64,000 nucleotides of DNA, from contig JAVCCK010000015.1 in the NCBI GenBank assembly GCA_030765525.1, positions 1 to 64,000 on the forward strand. Direction: 5' to 3'. Positions within the stretch are counted from its first letter, which is position 1; each line of letters starts with the position of its first letter. The DNA comes from Candidatus Lernaella stagnicola. Its GTDB lineage: Bacteria > Lernaellota > Lernaellaia > Lernaellales > Lernaellaceae. A program made the position numbers and the translations under genes. The notes beneath the pieces were generated by a model. It did not search any database and was not told the origin of the DNA. It worked only from the letters and a program-made list of their open reading frames with translations. Of the stretch, positions 8,833-17,674 are shown piece by piece.

Positions 8833-10584
8833 GTGAAAAAGCATACGGCTTTGTTGGTCGTTACCTTTGTTTTGGTCGGTGCCGTCGCCTGGGCGGCCGA
8901 TTTTCAAGGCGACGAGGAATTTCTGCAAATCTACACCCACGATGTATACGACCGCGCGGCCGTGTCGCAGTTGGGCGTGGCAATTGACACCGTCGACCTC
9001 GAGGCCGGCTGGGTTCGCGCTTGGTTGCCGCAGAAAAAAATCGCGCGCCTGACAGAAATGGGCTTCGCGTTTGACCGCCTCGAACTCGCCGAGGCCATGC
9101 CTTCGGGTTACGAGGATTACCACGACTACGCCGAGCAGATTGATTTCCTGCAGCAACTGGCCAACGGCGCGCCCGAAATCACCGATTTCTACACCATCGG
9201 CTCGTCCTTGGAAGAGCGCTTCCTGTGGTGCCTGAAGATCAGCGATAACCCGCTGGTCGACGAAATGGATGAGGCGGCAATGGTGATCGTGGCGAATCAT
9301 CACGCGCGGGAGATTCTTTCGGGTGAGCCGCTGCTGTATGCGGCGCAGCAGCTTGTCGAAGGCTACGGCGTGGACGAGCAGTTGACCTTCTGGATCGACA
9401 ACCGCGAAATATTCCTTTGCCCGAACGTGAATCCGGACGGCACGGAATGGGATCAGCGGGACGACGATTTCCACTACTGGCGCAAGAATCGTCGCGTCAA
9501 CGAGGGCTCGGAGTGCCGGGGCGTCGACCTAAATCGGAACTATGGCTACGAATGGGGCGGCAGTGGCGCTTCGCCGTACCCCTGTGACGATACCTACCGG
9601 GGCGCGGCGGCGTTCTCGGAACCCGAAACACAGGCTTTCCGCGATTTCGTACAGGCCCACGCGAACATCAACACGCTGATCACCCTGCACACTTATAGCG
9701 AGTTGATTCTCTACCCCTGGGGCTACACGTACTCGCCGATCGGCAACGAAATCGATCAACAGGCGCACGTGAAGCTGGCGCAATTGATGGCGGCCGAAAA
9801 CGGCTATACGCCCCAACAAGCCGCCCAGTTGTATCCCACCAACGGCGACACTACTGACTGGGCCTACGGCGATCTGGGCATCATCAGCTTCACCTTCGAG
9901 CTCTCGCCCGGCTCCTATGGCTGGTATGATTTCTATCCGCCGGAGAGCTTCATCGAACCGGCGAATGTCGACAATTTCGAAGCCTTCAAAATCTTGCTGG
10001 GCTTCACCGCAGACCCGCCGAAAGTCATGGCCACCGACCTCTGGCGCCTGCGCGCCACGGTGGACGAAGACACCGTGCTGCTCGAATGGGCCAGCGTGCG
10101 CGAGAACCAACCCCGCGGCTGGAAGGTGCTGCGCGGATTGTCCGAGACCGGACCCTTCGACGCGATCACGCCGACCTTCATTACGCCGAACCAAGAGCAA
10201 TACTCGTATCTCGACGACGCGATCGAACCGGAAACCGATTACTACTACGTCGTTCACTTCGAGGGGCTGGGCGCCAACGATCTGGATTTCGGACCCTTGA
10301 TGGTTACCACGCCGCCTTTCGGCGACGATGACGACGACGACAATAACGACGACAATAACGATGACAATGACACTGTTGGCGATGACGACACGACAACCGA
10401 CGACGATACGACCACCGACGATGACACCGCCGGCGATGACGATACCGCCGGTGATGACGACGATGACGACGACGACGATGATGATAACGACGACGACAAT
10501 AACGATGACGATGACACCGCCGACGATGACGACACCACTGCCGGTGACGATGATGACGATAACGACAGCGGCGGCTGTTCTTAA
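8833..10584 (+). CDS. Secreted M14-family zinc carboxypeptidase with Asp-rich C-terminal tail
   Basis: A 583-aa protein. The GTG start at 8833 follows AAAGGAG. The signal peptide is residues 1-22 (ends AWAAD), then a propeptide-like segment to about 92. The M14 domain has zinc ligands His157 and Glu160 (HARE) and His286 (LHTYSE). Substrate-binding Asn-Arg is at 234-235 (DLNRN), and the catalytic Glu356 lies in FTFELSPG. A fibronectin-type-III-like domain spans about 395-495. The tail, about 498-583, is nearly all Asp, Asn and Thr and ends SGGCS. It would remove C-terminal residues from peptides outside the cell. A close paralogue follows downstream. The tail with its near-terminal Cys may be an anchor (see findings). 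Confidence 0.95.
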   Translation: MKKHTALLVVTFVLVGAVAWAADFQGDEEFLQIYTHDVYDRAAVSQLGVAIDTVDLEAGWVRAWLPQKKIARLTEMGFAFDRLELAEAMPSGYEDYHDYAEQIDFLQQLANGAPEITDFYTIGSSLEERFLWCLKISDNPLVDEMDEAAMVIVANHHAREILSGEPLLYAAQQLVEGYGVDEQLTFWIDNREIFLCPNVNPDGTEWDQRDDDFHYWRKNRRVNEGSECRGVDLNRNYGYEWGGSGASPYPCDDTYRGAAAFSEPETQAFRDFVQAHANINTLITLHTYSELILYPWGYTYSPIGNEIDQQAHVKLAQLMAAENGYTPQQAAQLYPTNGDTTDWAYGDLGIISFTFELSPGSYGWYDFYPPESFIEPANVDNFEAFKILLGFTADPPKVMATDLWRLRATVDEDTVLLEWASVRENQPRGWKVLRGLSETGPFDAITPTFITPNQEQYSYLDDAIEPETDYYYVVHFEGLGANDLDFGPLMVTTPPFGDDDDDDNNDDNNDDNDTVGDDDTTTDDDTTTDDDTAGDDDTAGDDDDDDDDDDDNDDDNNDDDDTADDDDTTAGDDDDDNDSGGCS

Positions 10585-10668
10585 TACGGCCCGCCATATG
10601 AGGTGCACCGGTGATGACCGGCGGCTTGCATGTACGGGCTCTTTGTGAGAAATTTTGGATGCTTTCGG

Positions 10669-10703
10669 GTCGGCTGCCCTTTCGCTAGGAATCGGCGGCC
10701 GAC
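10669..10703 (+). other. Hairpin between the two carboxypeptidase genes
   Basis: GTCGGCTGCC pairs with GGCGGCCGAC around a 15-base loop, 10 bp with one G-T pair. It lies 85 bases after the first carboxypeptidase stop and 26 bases before the second start. No T-run follows, so it may be an mRNA processing or stability element rather than a terminator. Confidence 0.35.
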
Positions 10704-10728
10704 TGCTGTTTAACAAAGGAGTGCTACC

Positions 10729-12369
10729 GTGAAACGCGCTATTGTATTGCTTACCCTCTCGCTGCTTTTGCTCGGGACGACGGTTGCGACTGCCCAGGAC
10801 TTCTTCGCGGAACGTGAATTCGTGCGCATCAACACCCGTGACGTGACCGAACGCGACATCGTCGCCGACATGGGCTTTGCCATCGATTACGTGAACCTCG
10901 AGGCCGGGTGGGTCGCCGCCTGGGTGCCGAAAAAGCAAATCCCGCAAATCGAACGCCTCGGCATTATCGTCGAGCCCTTGGAAAGCAAAGATACGATGCC
11001 GCCCAACTACGGCCCGTATCACGACTACCAGGAGCAGGTGGAGGCCGTCCAGGAAATGGCGGCCACGTATCCGGAAATCACCGACCTTTACACCATCGGC
11101 CAGAGCATCGGAGGTCAGGATCTTTGGTGTCTCAAGATCAGCGACAATCCGCTGCAAGACGAACTGGATGAATCGGCGATTATCGTTGTGGCCCTGCACC
11201 ACGCGCGGGAAATCCTGACTCCCGAGATGGCGCTCTACGCCGCCCAACAGCTTGTGGAGGGCTACGGCGTAGACGAAGAGATCACGTACTACGTTGAGAA
11301 TCGCGAGATTTTTGTCATACCGACACTTAATCCGGACGGCGGCGAATACGACCATGCCACCGGCAATTTTCGCATGTGGCGGAAGAACCGCCGCGTCAAC
11401 GAAGGTTCGTCGTGCCGGGGCGTTGACCTGAATCGCAACTACGGTTACCTCTGGGGTGGAGTGGGCTCTTCCGCGTCGCCGTGCGCCGACACCTACCGAG
11501 GCGCCGAAGCCTTTTCCGAGCCGGAAAGCCGCGCCTTGCGGGATTTCACCCGCGCTCACGAGAACGTTCGCACTTTGCTGACGCTGCACACCCACGCGAA
11601 GCTCGTGCTGTATCCGTGGGGAAACCAGAGCCAACACATCGACGACCAAATCGACTTCCTGACGCACAAGACGATGGCCGAATACATGGCGAGCATCCTC
11701 AAATACTCGCCGGGCCAGGCGTCCAGCCTGTATCGGACCACCGGCGACACCACCGATTGGTCCTACGGCGAACTGGGCATCGTGTCATTCACGTGGGAAA
11801 TGGCGCCGAGCCAGTACGACATCACCGGCTTCTATCCGCCGCCGAGCATCATGGAAACCGAACTCCCGCGCGGCTGGAACGCGCTGCGCATCATGCTCAA
11901 CTACACCCGCGAACCGAGCCTCATCTTGGCGACTGATCCTTGGAAGTTGACCGCCGAGGCCACCGAAGACGCCGTGACTGTGGAATGGGCGACGCTCGTG
12001 GAAACCAACGCCAAGGGATACAAACTGCTGCGCGCCGACGAGGGCAGCGGCAATTTCGAACCCCTGCATGACGGCCTCATCCAAACCGACAAGGGCGACT
12101 ACCTGTTCGTGGATGAAAACGTGGAACCCGGCGCGTCCTACGAATACCTGCTGACCTTCAAGGGCACGAACAATAACGACGTGGAATTCGACCCGATTGC
12201 GGTCACGATTCCCGGCTCCACCGATGACGATGTGAGTGACGACGACGCAATCGACGACGATACGGCCGCCGATGACGACACCGCCGGTGACGACGATGCC
12301 GCCGGCAATGACGACGCCGACGCCGATGATGACGATGACGACGACGATGACGGTGGCTGCGGCTGCTGA
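10729..12369 (+). CDS. Secreted M14-family zinc carboxypeptidase, paralogue, Asp-rich tail ending GGCGC
   Basis: A 546-aa paralogue of the preceding gene, with the same layout and the same GTG start after AAAGGAG. The signal peptide is residues 1-22. Zinc ligands are His158, Glu161 (HARE) and His287 (LHTHAK), with Asn-Arg in DLNRNYG and catalytic Glu357 in FTWEMAP. A fibronectin-like domain covers about 395-495. The Asp-rich tail is shorter (about 499-546) and ends GGCGC. The catalytic domains are closely alike in sequence order and loop length, so a tandem duplication with divergence is likely. The differing loop after the third zinc His (YPWGYT versus YPWGNQ) may alter specificity. A strong terminator follows 25 bases later. 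Confidence 0.95.
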   Translation: MKRAIVLLTLSLLLLGTTVATAQDFFAEREFVRINTRDVTERDIVADMGFAIDYVNLEAGWVAAWVPKKQIPQIERLGIIVEPLESKDTMPPNYGPYHDYQEQVEAVQEMAATYPEITDLYTIGQSIGGQDLWCLKISDNPLQDELDESAIIVVALHHAREILTPEMALYAAQQLVEGYGVDEEITYYVENREIFVIPTLNPDGGEYDHATGNFRMWRKNRRVNEGSSCRGVDLNRNYGYLWGGVGSSASPCADTYRGAEAFSEPESRALRDFTRAHENVRTLLTLHTHAKLVLYPWGNQSQHIDDQIDFLTHKTMAEYMASILKYSPGQASSLYRTTGDTTDWSYGELGIVSFTWEMAPSQYDITGFYPPPSIMETELPRGWNALRIMLNYTREPSLILATDPWKLTAEATEDAVTVEWATLVETNAKGYKLLRADEGSGNFEPLHDGLIQTDKGDYLFVDENVEPGASYEYLLTFKGTNNNDVEFDPIAVTIPGSTDDDVSDDDAIDDDTAADDDTAGDDDAAGNDDADADDDDDDDDDGGCGC

Positions 12370-12394
12370 TCCCCTGTTAACAAACTGACCAACC

Positions 12395-12420
12395 GGGCGC
12401 CGATCGGCGCCCTTTTTTTT
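12395..12420 (+). terminator. Rho-independent terminator after the carboxypeptidase pair
   Basis: GGGCGCC, loop GATC, GGCGCCC, then eight T. The 18-bp stem-loop is a perfect palindrome. It ends the rightward M14 unit, just before the leftward dnaE2 stop. Confidence 0.93.
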
Positions 12421-12469
12421 ACCGCGAGCCGGCGGCGGGACTCAGCGCGCCTCGTGTGCCGAGCGGCGC

Positions 12470-15400
12470 TCAGTGAAAATCGCGGCTGCGGACGCCGGGC
12501 TCGTCAACGCGGAGGTGGGGTACGAACACCGCCTGGGCCACCAGGTGCACCACGCCTTCCTCCGACTGCAGGCGACCCGCGACGCCCAGGAAGGTGCGTG
12601 TTTTCAGCAGCAGAGAATAGCGCTCGAAAACCTTGGGCCAGACAATCACGTTCACGAATCCGGTCTCGTCTTCCATGGTCAAAAACGTCGTGCCCTTGGC
12701 CGTCGAGGGGCGCTGGCGGCAGATGATGAACCCGGCGAAGCGCGCCGGCGTGTCGTGCGGGCGCGCGTTGAGTTCCCGCGCGGTCGGCAGCTTCAGGTGC
12801 GTCAGCGAGTCGCGCACCAGCGCCAGCGGATGACGCCGCGTGCTGTGCCCGGTGAGGCGATAATCCCAGTCGACGACTTCCAACTCGCTCAGGCGCGCAA
12901 AGCGTTGTGGCGACTCCGCCGAGAGAGTCGGCAGCGGCGTCGGCGGCGTGCGGGCCACATCCAGCCCGTCCCATAGGGCCTGCCGCCGGTCTTCCCCGAA
13001 CGCGACGAACGCGCCGGCCTGGGCCAGATCGCCGACATGCTTCTCGTTCAGACCCGTGCGCTGGGCGAAATCCTTCACCGACGCGAAAGGTTTGGCGCGA
13101 CGGGCCGTGTCGATTTTCTCCCAATGTCCCGCGCCCAGGCCTTTGACGTAGCGCAAACCGATGCGCACGGCGAAACGCTGCTTGCCCTCGCGCGGCGCCG
13201 CCGGTTCGAGGGTGCAATCCCACCGGCTTTGCAGGATATCGACCGGCCGCATCTCGACACCCGCGCGTTTGGCGGCATCGATGATCGTTGCGGGCATGTA
13301 AAAGCCCATCGGCTGGGCGTTGAGCAGGCTGCCGTAGAACTCGGCGGGGTAATGGCACTTCAGCCAGGCGGTGGCGTAGCTGATGATCGCAAAACTCGCC
13401 GCATGGCTTTCGGGAAAGCCGTACTCGCCGAAGCCCTGGATCTGCTCGAAAACCCGTTCGGCGAATTCACGCGCGATGCCCTTGGCGATCATGCGCGAAA
13501 TCAGCCGCTCGCGGTGACGGTTGATGCGACCCGAACGCCGCCAGGCCGCCATGTCGCGGCGCAGTTGGTCGGCCTCGCCCGGCGTGTAGTCGGCGGCGAC
13601 GACCGCCAGCTTCATCACCTGCTCCTGGAAAAGCGGAATCCCCAGCGTCTTTTCCAACACCGGCCGCAGCGACTCATGCGGATAATCGACCGGCTCCTCA
13701 CCCCGCCGCCGCCGCAAGTAGGGGTGCACCATGCCGCCGGTGATCGGCCCCGGGCGGATGATGCTGATCTGAATGACGATGTCGTAGAAGTTGCGCGGCC
13801 GCAGGCGCGGCAGCATCGACATCTGCGCGCGGCTTTCGATCTGAAACACGCCCAGCGTGTCGGCCCTTTGCAGCATGGCGAAGGTGTGCGGATCGTCGGG
13901 CGGAATCGTCGCCAGCGACAGCGACACGCCCCGATGCCGGTGCAGCATCTTCAGGCACTTGTCCACATGCGTCAGCGCGCCCAAGCCGAGCAGGTCGACC
14001 TTGAACAGGCCCAGATCCTCGATGTCCTCCTTGTCCCACTGGATGACGGTGCGCCCCTCCATCGTGGCGTTTTCGATGGGCACCAACGTGGGCACCGGCT
14101 GGTGGCCCAGCAGAAAACCGCCCGGATGAATCGAAAGGTGCCGCGGGAAGTTCTGGATTTCGTCAGTCAGTTGCAGCAGGTGCTGGTGATCGACCACGTT
14201 CATGTCGAAGCCGGCCTGGGCAAAGGTTTCGGGATCGACGCCGCCGAAATGGTGCTGCAGTTTGGCCAGGCGATCCAGCGAGGTCTCCGGCAGGCCCAGC
14301 GCCTTGCCCACGTCGCGCACCGCCGAACGCCCCCGGTAGCGGATCACGTTGGCGACCATGGCGGCGTGGTCGCGGCCGTACCTTTCGTACATGTGTTGGA
14401 TCACTTCCTCGCGGCGCTCGTGCATGATGTCCAGGTCGATGTCCGGCGGCTCGGCCCGCTCCTTGGAGATGAAACGCTCGAACAGCAGGTTCATCCGCAC
14501 CGGGTCGATCGCCGTGATGCCCAGGCAAAAACACACCGCCGAGTTGGCGGCCGACCCGCGCCCCTGGCACAGGATGCCGTGCTCGCGGCAGAAGCGCACC
14601 AGTTCCCACATCGTCAGGAAGTAACCGCCGTAATCGAGCTCGTCGATGACCTGCAGTTCCTTGTCGAGTTGACGCACGACGTTCTTCGGGGTTGCGGAGC
14701 CGTAGCGCTCGCGCGCGCCCTCGAAGGTGACCTGGCGCAGCCACTGGGTCGAGGTCAGGCCGGAAGGCAGGCGCTCGGAGGGATAGCGGTAACGGATCTC
14801 GTCGAGCGAGAACGTACAGCGATCGGCGATCTGCTCCGTGCGGCGCACCGCGTCGGGGTCGTCTTCGTAGAGCTTGTTGAACATGTAGGGCGAACGCAGG
14901 GCGAACTCGGCGTTGGGGCGGGTGAGGTCGCCGACGGTGTGCAGCGTCACGCCGTGGCGGATGCACGTGAGCACGTCCTGCAGCGGCCGGCGCGAGGTGA
15001 TGTGGTAGAGCACCTCGGGCGCGGCGACCAGCGGCATTCCGAAACGTTCGGCACGACTCTTGAGCAACGCTTCGCGCTGTTTTCCCGCCGCCAAGAGGTG
15101 ACGGGCGTGCAGGGCGTACAAGCGGTCGGCAAACGCTTCGCGCAGCAAAACGGCGACGGCGGTCGGGTCCTCCTCGCCCGTCAACAGGCTCGGCTCGCCG
15201 CCCCACAACGCCAGCAGCCCTTCGGCGTGCGCGGCGACCTCGCGCCATGTGACCGAACTCTCGCCCTTCGCATGCCGCAGGCGGCCCTTGGTCAGCAGGC
15301 GGCACAGGTTGGCGTAGCCCGCGCGATTTTCGGCCAGCAATACGATCATCGTGCCGTCTTCGAGGCTTACCTGGGCGCCGATGATGATCCGCATGCCCAG

Positions 15401-15568
15401 TTCGCGCGCCCGCACGTGCGCCCGCACGATGCCGTACACGCCGTCGCGGTCGGTGATCGCCAGTGCTTTCAGCCCCAGTCGCAACGCCTCTTCGACCAAC
15501 TCCTCCGGGTGGCTGGCGCCTTCCAGAAACGAGTAATTGCTCTTGCACCACAGGGCCGCGTAACTCAT
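12470..15568 (-). CDS. dnaE2: Error-prone DNA polymerase III alpha subunit DnaE2 (ImuC)
   Basis: A 1,032-aa C-family polymerase, the catalytic part of the ImuA-ImuB-DnaE2 translesion mutasome. The start at 15568 (MSYAALWCKSNYSFLEG) is fixed by the ATGA overlap with the imuB stop. The PHP domain is at about 1-270 (ALAITDRDGVYG). The polymerase core has GRGSAANS (about 360) and the catalytic PDIDLDIMHERR (about 395). Helix-hairpin-helix and OB regions follow, with FAGFIICRQRPSTAKG and FLTMEDETGFVNVIVWP near the end, typical of DnaE2. It lacks the long C-terminal tau-binding tail of replicative DnaE1, as expected. It is the last gene of the SOS operon. Confidence 0.97.
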   Translation of the reverse strand: MSYAALWCKSNYSFLEGASHPEELVEEALRLGLKALAITDRDGVYGIVRAHVRARELGMRIIIGAQVSLEDGTMIVLLAENRAGYANLCRLLTKGRLRHAKGESSVTWREVAAHAEGLLALWGGEPSLLTGEEDPTAVAVLLREAFADRLYALHARHLLAAGKQREALLKSRAERFGMPLVAAPEVLYHITSRRPLQDVLTCIRHGVTLHTVGDLTRPNAEFALRSPYMFNKLYEDDPDAVRRTEQIADRCTFSLDEIRYRYPSERLPSGLTSTQWLRQVTFEGARERYGSATPKNVVRQLDKELQVIDELDYGGYFLTMWELVRFCREHGILCQGRGSAANSAVCFCLGITAIDPVRMNLLFERFISKERAEPPDIDLDIMHERREEVIQHMYERYGRDHAAMVANVIRYRGRSAVRDVGKALGLPETSLDRLAKLQHHFGGVDPETFAQAGFDMNVVDHQHLLQLTDEIQNFPRHLSIHPGGFLLGHQPVPTLVPIENATMEGRTVIQWDKEDIEDLGLFKVDLLGLGALTHVDKCLKMLHRHRGVSLSLATIPPDDPHTFAMLQRADTLGVFQIESRAQMSMLPRLRPRNFYDIVIQISIIRPGPITGGMVHPYLRRRRGEEPVDYPHESLRPVLEKTLGIPLFQEQVMKLAVVAADYTPGEADQLRRDMAAWRRSGRINRHRERLISRMIAKGIAREFAERVFEQIQGFGEYGFPESHAASFAIISYATAWLKCHYPAEFYGSLLNAQPMGFYMPATIIDAAKRAGVEMRPVDILQSRWDCTLEPAAPREGKQRFAVRIGLRYVKGLGAGHWEKIDTARRAKPFASVKDFAQRTGLNEKHVGDLAQAGAFVAFGEDRRQALWDGLDVARTPPTPLPTLSAESPQRFARLSELEVVDWDYRLTGHSTRRHPLALVRDSLTHLKLPTARELNARPHDTPARFAGFIICRQRPSTAKGTTFLTMEDETGFVNVIVWPKVFERYSLLLKTRTFLGVAGRLQSEEGVVHLVAQAVFVPHLRVDEPGVRSRDFH

Positions 15569-17064
15569 TCCACGATTCCCTGCCAGTACCAGCGGCGGCG
15601 ACTCGCGTCGTAGTAAATCCACAGGCGGTCGCCCCGATGGGTTTCCACGAAGTAATAGCGGCGATGAACCTCGCGACGCCACCAGCCGCCCGAGACAACA
15701 TACGGCCCCCACATGTTCACCACCGGCCCCATGCCCGCGTCCTTGAGCACCCAACCGTCGGGCTCCCAGCGACCGCGCGGCGGCAGCAATACCGGCTTTT
15801 GCAGGATGCGGCGCATCAGGGTGAACGGGGCGTCCTCGTCGACCCGCGGCTGTTCCAGCTTCTCCAGCGGCTCCCAGGAAAAGCACGCCTCAGGCAAATG
15901 CCCCGCGTTCAACCGGGCGCGCGCCACCGCCTTCTCGCCCAACGCGGCCCGCACGCGGGCCAGGGCGCGGTTGCCGGCGTCTAGGTCGCGCTTGGGGGCG
16001 TCGAAAAACATCCGCAGTTGTTTCTCATCGGCCACGGCGTCGCGCCCGAGCAGCAAAATATCGCTCACCGGCGCGGCCAGGGGATCGCCCTCCAGTCGCA
16101 GACGGATGAGGTCCGCGATCAACGCTTCGCGCAAGGTCGGTTCGGCGGGGCGGATCACGTCGGTGCGCGGCTCTCGGTCCTCCAGGGTGAATTGCAACTC
16201 CAGTTCCGCCAGTGCCCGGCCGCGGCGGGCCAATTCGTTCAGCAGCGGATGCAAGTGCCGCTTGATGACAAACAGCAGGCGCATGGCGTTCTCGTCGGGC
16301 GGCTCGAACTGCACGAGACGCCGCACCGGCTCGCGGGGCGTTTCGGCGCGGAGCGGCGCGTAGCTTTCGTCCGTGGCCAGTTCGTGCAGTTCCTTGGCTT
16401 CCCCACCGAAACGGCGGCGCAACCCGGCCGCGGGCAGCCGCACGAAATCGCCGACCGTTTGCACGCCCAGCCGGGCCAGGGTGTCGCGCAGCTTGGGGCT
16501 CAACGCCAGACGATCCAGCGGCACGCGGCGCATGGCTTCGTCTTCTTCGGCGGCAGACCTGAACACCAGCATCTCGTCGGCGGCCTTGGCCACCGCATAG
16601 GCGGCGAAGCGCCGGTAGCCGATCACCACCGTGGCCGTGAAACCGGCGTCGGCGACCGCCTCGGCCAGCAGGCGGCCCCACTGCGAGGCCGAGCGATACA
16701 ACGGGTTCAAGCCAGCGGCGTCCAACCAAAAAAGACCGGGGTCGTCGCCGGAAGCCTCCACCAGCGGCGAGAAGCGGCGCAAGCGTCGGGCGATATCCGT
16801 GACGCCCTCCCGCACGTTTTCCGCGGGCATCACGGCCGCCCGCAAATCCACCGTCAGCGACAGGCCTTGGGCGAAACTCATACCCGGCAGAATGCCGCGC
16901 GCCCGCGCCTCGCGGCTGACAAAGCGGATCACGCCCTGCGGGCGGTCGTGCGCCACCACGGCGGCGGGCAACCCACGCCATTCCGGATGCTCGCGCAACA
17001 GAAGCTGGAGGGGCAGTTCGGGCAAATTAACACAAGCCAGGCGGTCCATCACAAGTGATCTCAT
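15565..17064 (-). CDS. imuB: ImuB, inactive Y-family polymerase-like mutasome subunit
   Basis: A 499-aa protein bridging ImuA and DnaE2 in translesion synthesis. Y-family fold without catalytic acids: the palm start reads LACVNLPELPLQLLL where active enzymes have an Asp-x-Asp motif, and the SIDE-type motif is replaced by GLFWLDAAGL. The little-finger region is at about 240-370. The C-terminus (about 420-499: GPYVVSGGWWRREVHRRYYF, then RLWIYYDASRRRWYW) matches the DUF6504-like tail found on many ImuB proteins. No clear beta-clamp QLPLF box was seen. The start at 17064 overlaps imuA by 38 bases; the ATG at 17049 gives the usual ImuB N-terminus and may be the true one. Confidence 0.93.
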   Translation of the reverse strand: MRSLVMDRLACVNLPELPLQLLLREHPEWRGLPAAVVAHDRPQGVIRFVSREARARGILPGMSFAQGLSLTVDLRAAVMPAENVREGVTDIARRLRRFSPLVEASGDDPGLFWLDAAGLNPLYRSASQWGRLLAEAVADAGFTATVVIGYRRFAAYAVAKAADEMLVFRSAAEEDEAMRRVPLDRLALSPKLRDTLARLGVQTVGDFVRLPAAGLRRRFGGEAKELHELATDESYAPLRAETPREPVRRLVQFEPPDENAMRLLFVIKRHLHPLLNELARRGRALAELELQFTLEDREPRTDVIRPAEPTLREALIADLIRLRLEGDPLAAPVSDILLLGRDAVADEKQLRMFFDAPKRDLDAGNRALARVRAALGEKAVARARLNAGHLPEACFSWEPLEKLEQPRVDEDAPFTLMRRILQKPVLLPPRGRWEPDGWVLKDAGMGPVVNMWGPYVVSGGWWRREVHRRYYFVETHRGDRLWIYYDASRRRWYWQGIVE

Positions 17065-17674
17065 GCCGCCACCCGGGGCCGCGGCGCTTGTCTTTGACGG
17101 CCTGCAGGCGGCAGAGGAAACGCCCGTCGGGGGCAGACGCGATTTCGGCCCGAACGTGCACCGTCACCAACGAGCCCAGCGAGGGCATGGATGCCGTTTT
17201 GTCGGTGAGGCACAGCAGCACCGCGTCGTGCTTCTTGGCCAGCCCGGCCAGGCGGGAGAGGGCGGCCATCGGCACCTTCGCGTTCTCGCCGAGGTCCAGT
17301 GCGATCAAGCCGAATGCGCCGGAACGGGCCAGCCGGTCGGCAGTGGCGGTCAGCGAGCGGGGATCGGGACAAAACACGACGACCAGCGATTGCAGGTCGA
17401 TGCCGTTGCGGGCTGCGTCGGGTGGATAAAAAGGACGGTGGGGGAAAGTCAGCCACGCGACCGCCTCGCCGGCGCTTTGCGCCTCGCGCACCAGGGCGAA
17501 GGCGAAGGTCAGCATGGCGCCGTCGGCGTGACCGGAAATTTCCGTCAGCCGCCCGGTGAACTCGGCGATGCTGAAGGGCGTTTGCACCGCGGGCCGGGCG
17601 TGCTCGCGCAGGGAAGGCACCGCAATCAGGTGCCGGGCGAAACGGCGGCGCAGATCGCGAGCGGTTTGACTCAT
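17027..17674 (-). CDS. imuA: ImuA, RecA-like mutasome subunit with degenerate Walker A
   Basis: A 215-aa member of the ImuA/SulA-like branch of RecA-fold proteins. GRLTEISGHADGAMLTFAFAL (about residues 41-61) lines up with RecA's GRI.EI.GPESSGKTT region, but the Walker A Gly-Lys-Thr is lost (DGAMLT), so ATP hydrolysis is unlikely. The second strand (SLVVVFCPDP) and Walker-B-like LIALDLGEN follow in RecA order. In characterised systems ImuA regulates recruitment of the mutasome with RecA. The start forms an ATGA overlap with the lexA stop. Identification rests on position plus this alignment. Confidence 0.88.
   Translation of the reverse strand: MSQTARDLRRRFARHLIAVPSLREHARPAVQTPFSIAEFTGRLTEISGHADGAMLTFAFALVREAQSAGEAVAWLTFPHRPFYPPDAARNGIDLQSLVVVFCPDPRSLTATADRLARSGAFGLIALDLGENAKVPMAALSRLAGLAKKHDAVLLCLTDKTASMPSLGSLVTVHVRAEIASAPDGRFLCRLQAVKDKRRGPGWRHEITCDGPPGLC

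Noticed and set aside
8573-8836. An 87-residue open frame before the first carboxypeptidase
   Set aside because: No ribosome-binding site, basic low-complexity end, and it runs into the real gene's start; no sign of selection.
9529-11667. A 712-residue open frame on the minus strand
   Set aside because: It is the antisense of the two M14 genes, whose active-site motifs are intact; its product is low-complexity Val/Arg text without motifs.
13037-15613. An 858-residue open frame on the plus strand
   Set aside because: Shadow of dnaE2 on the other strand; the minus strand has all polymerase motifs and coupled start and stop codons.
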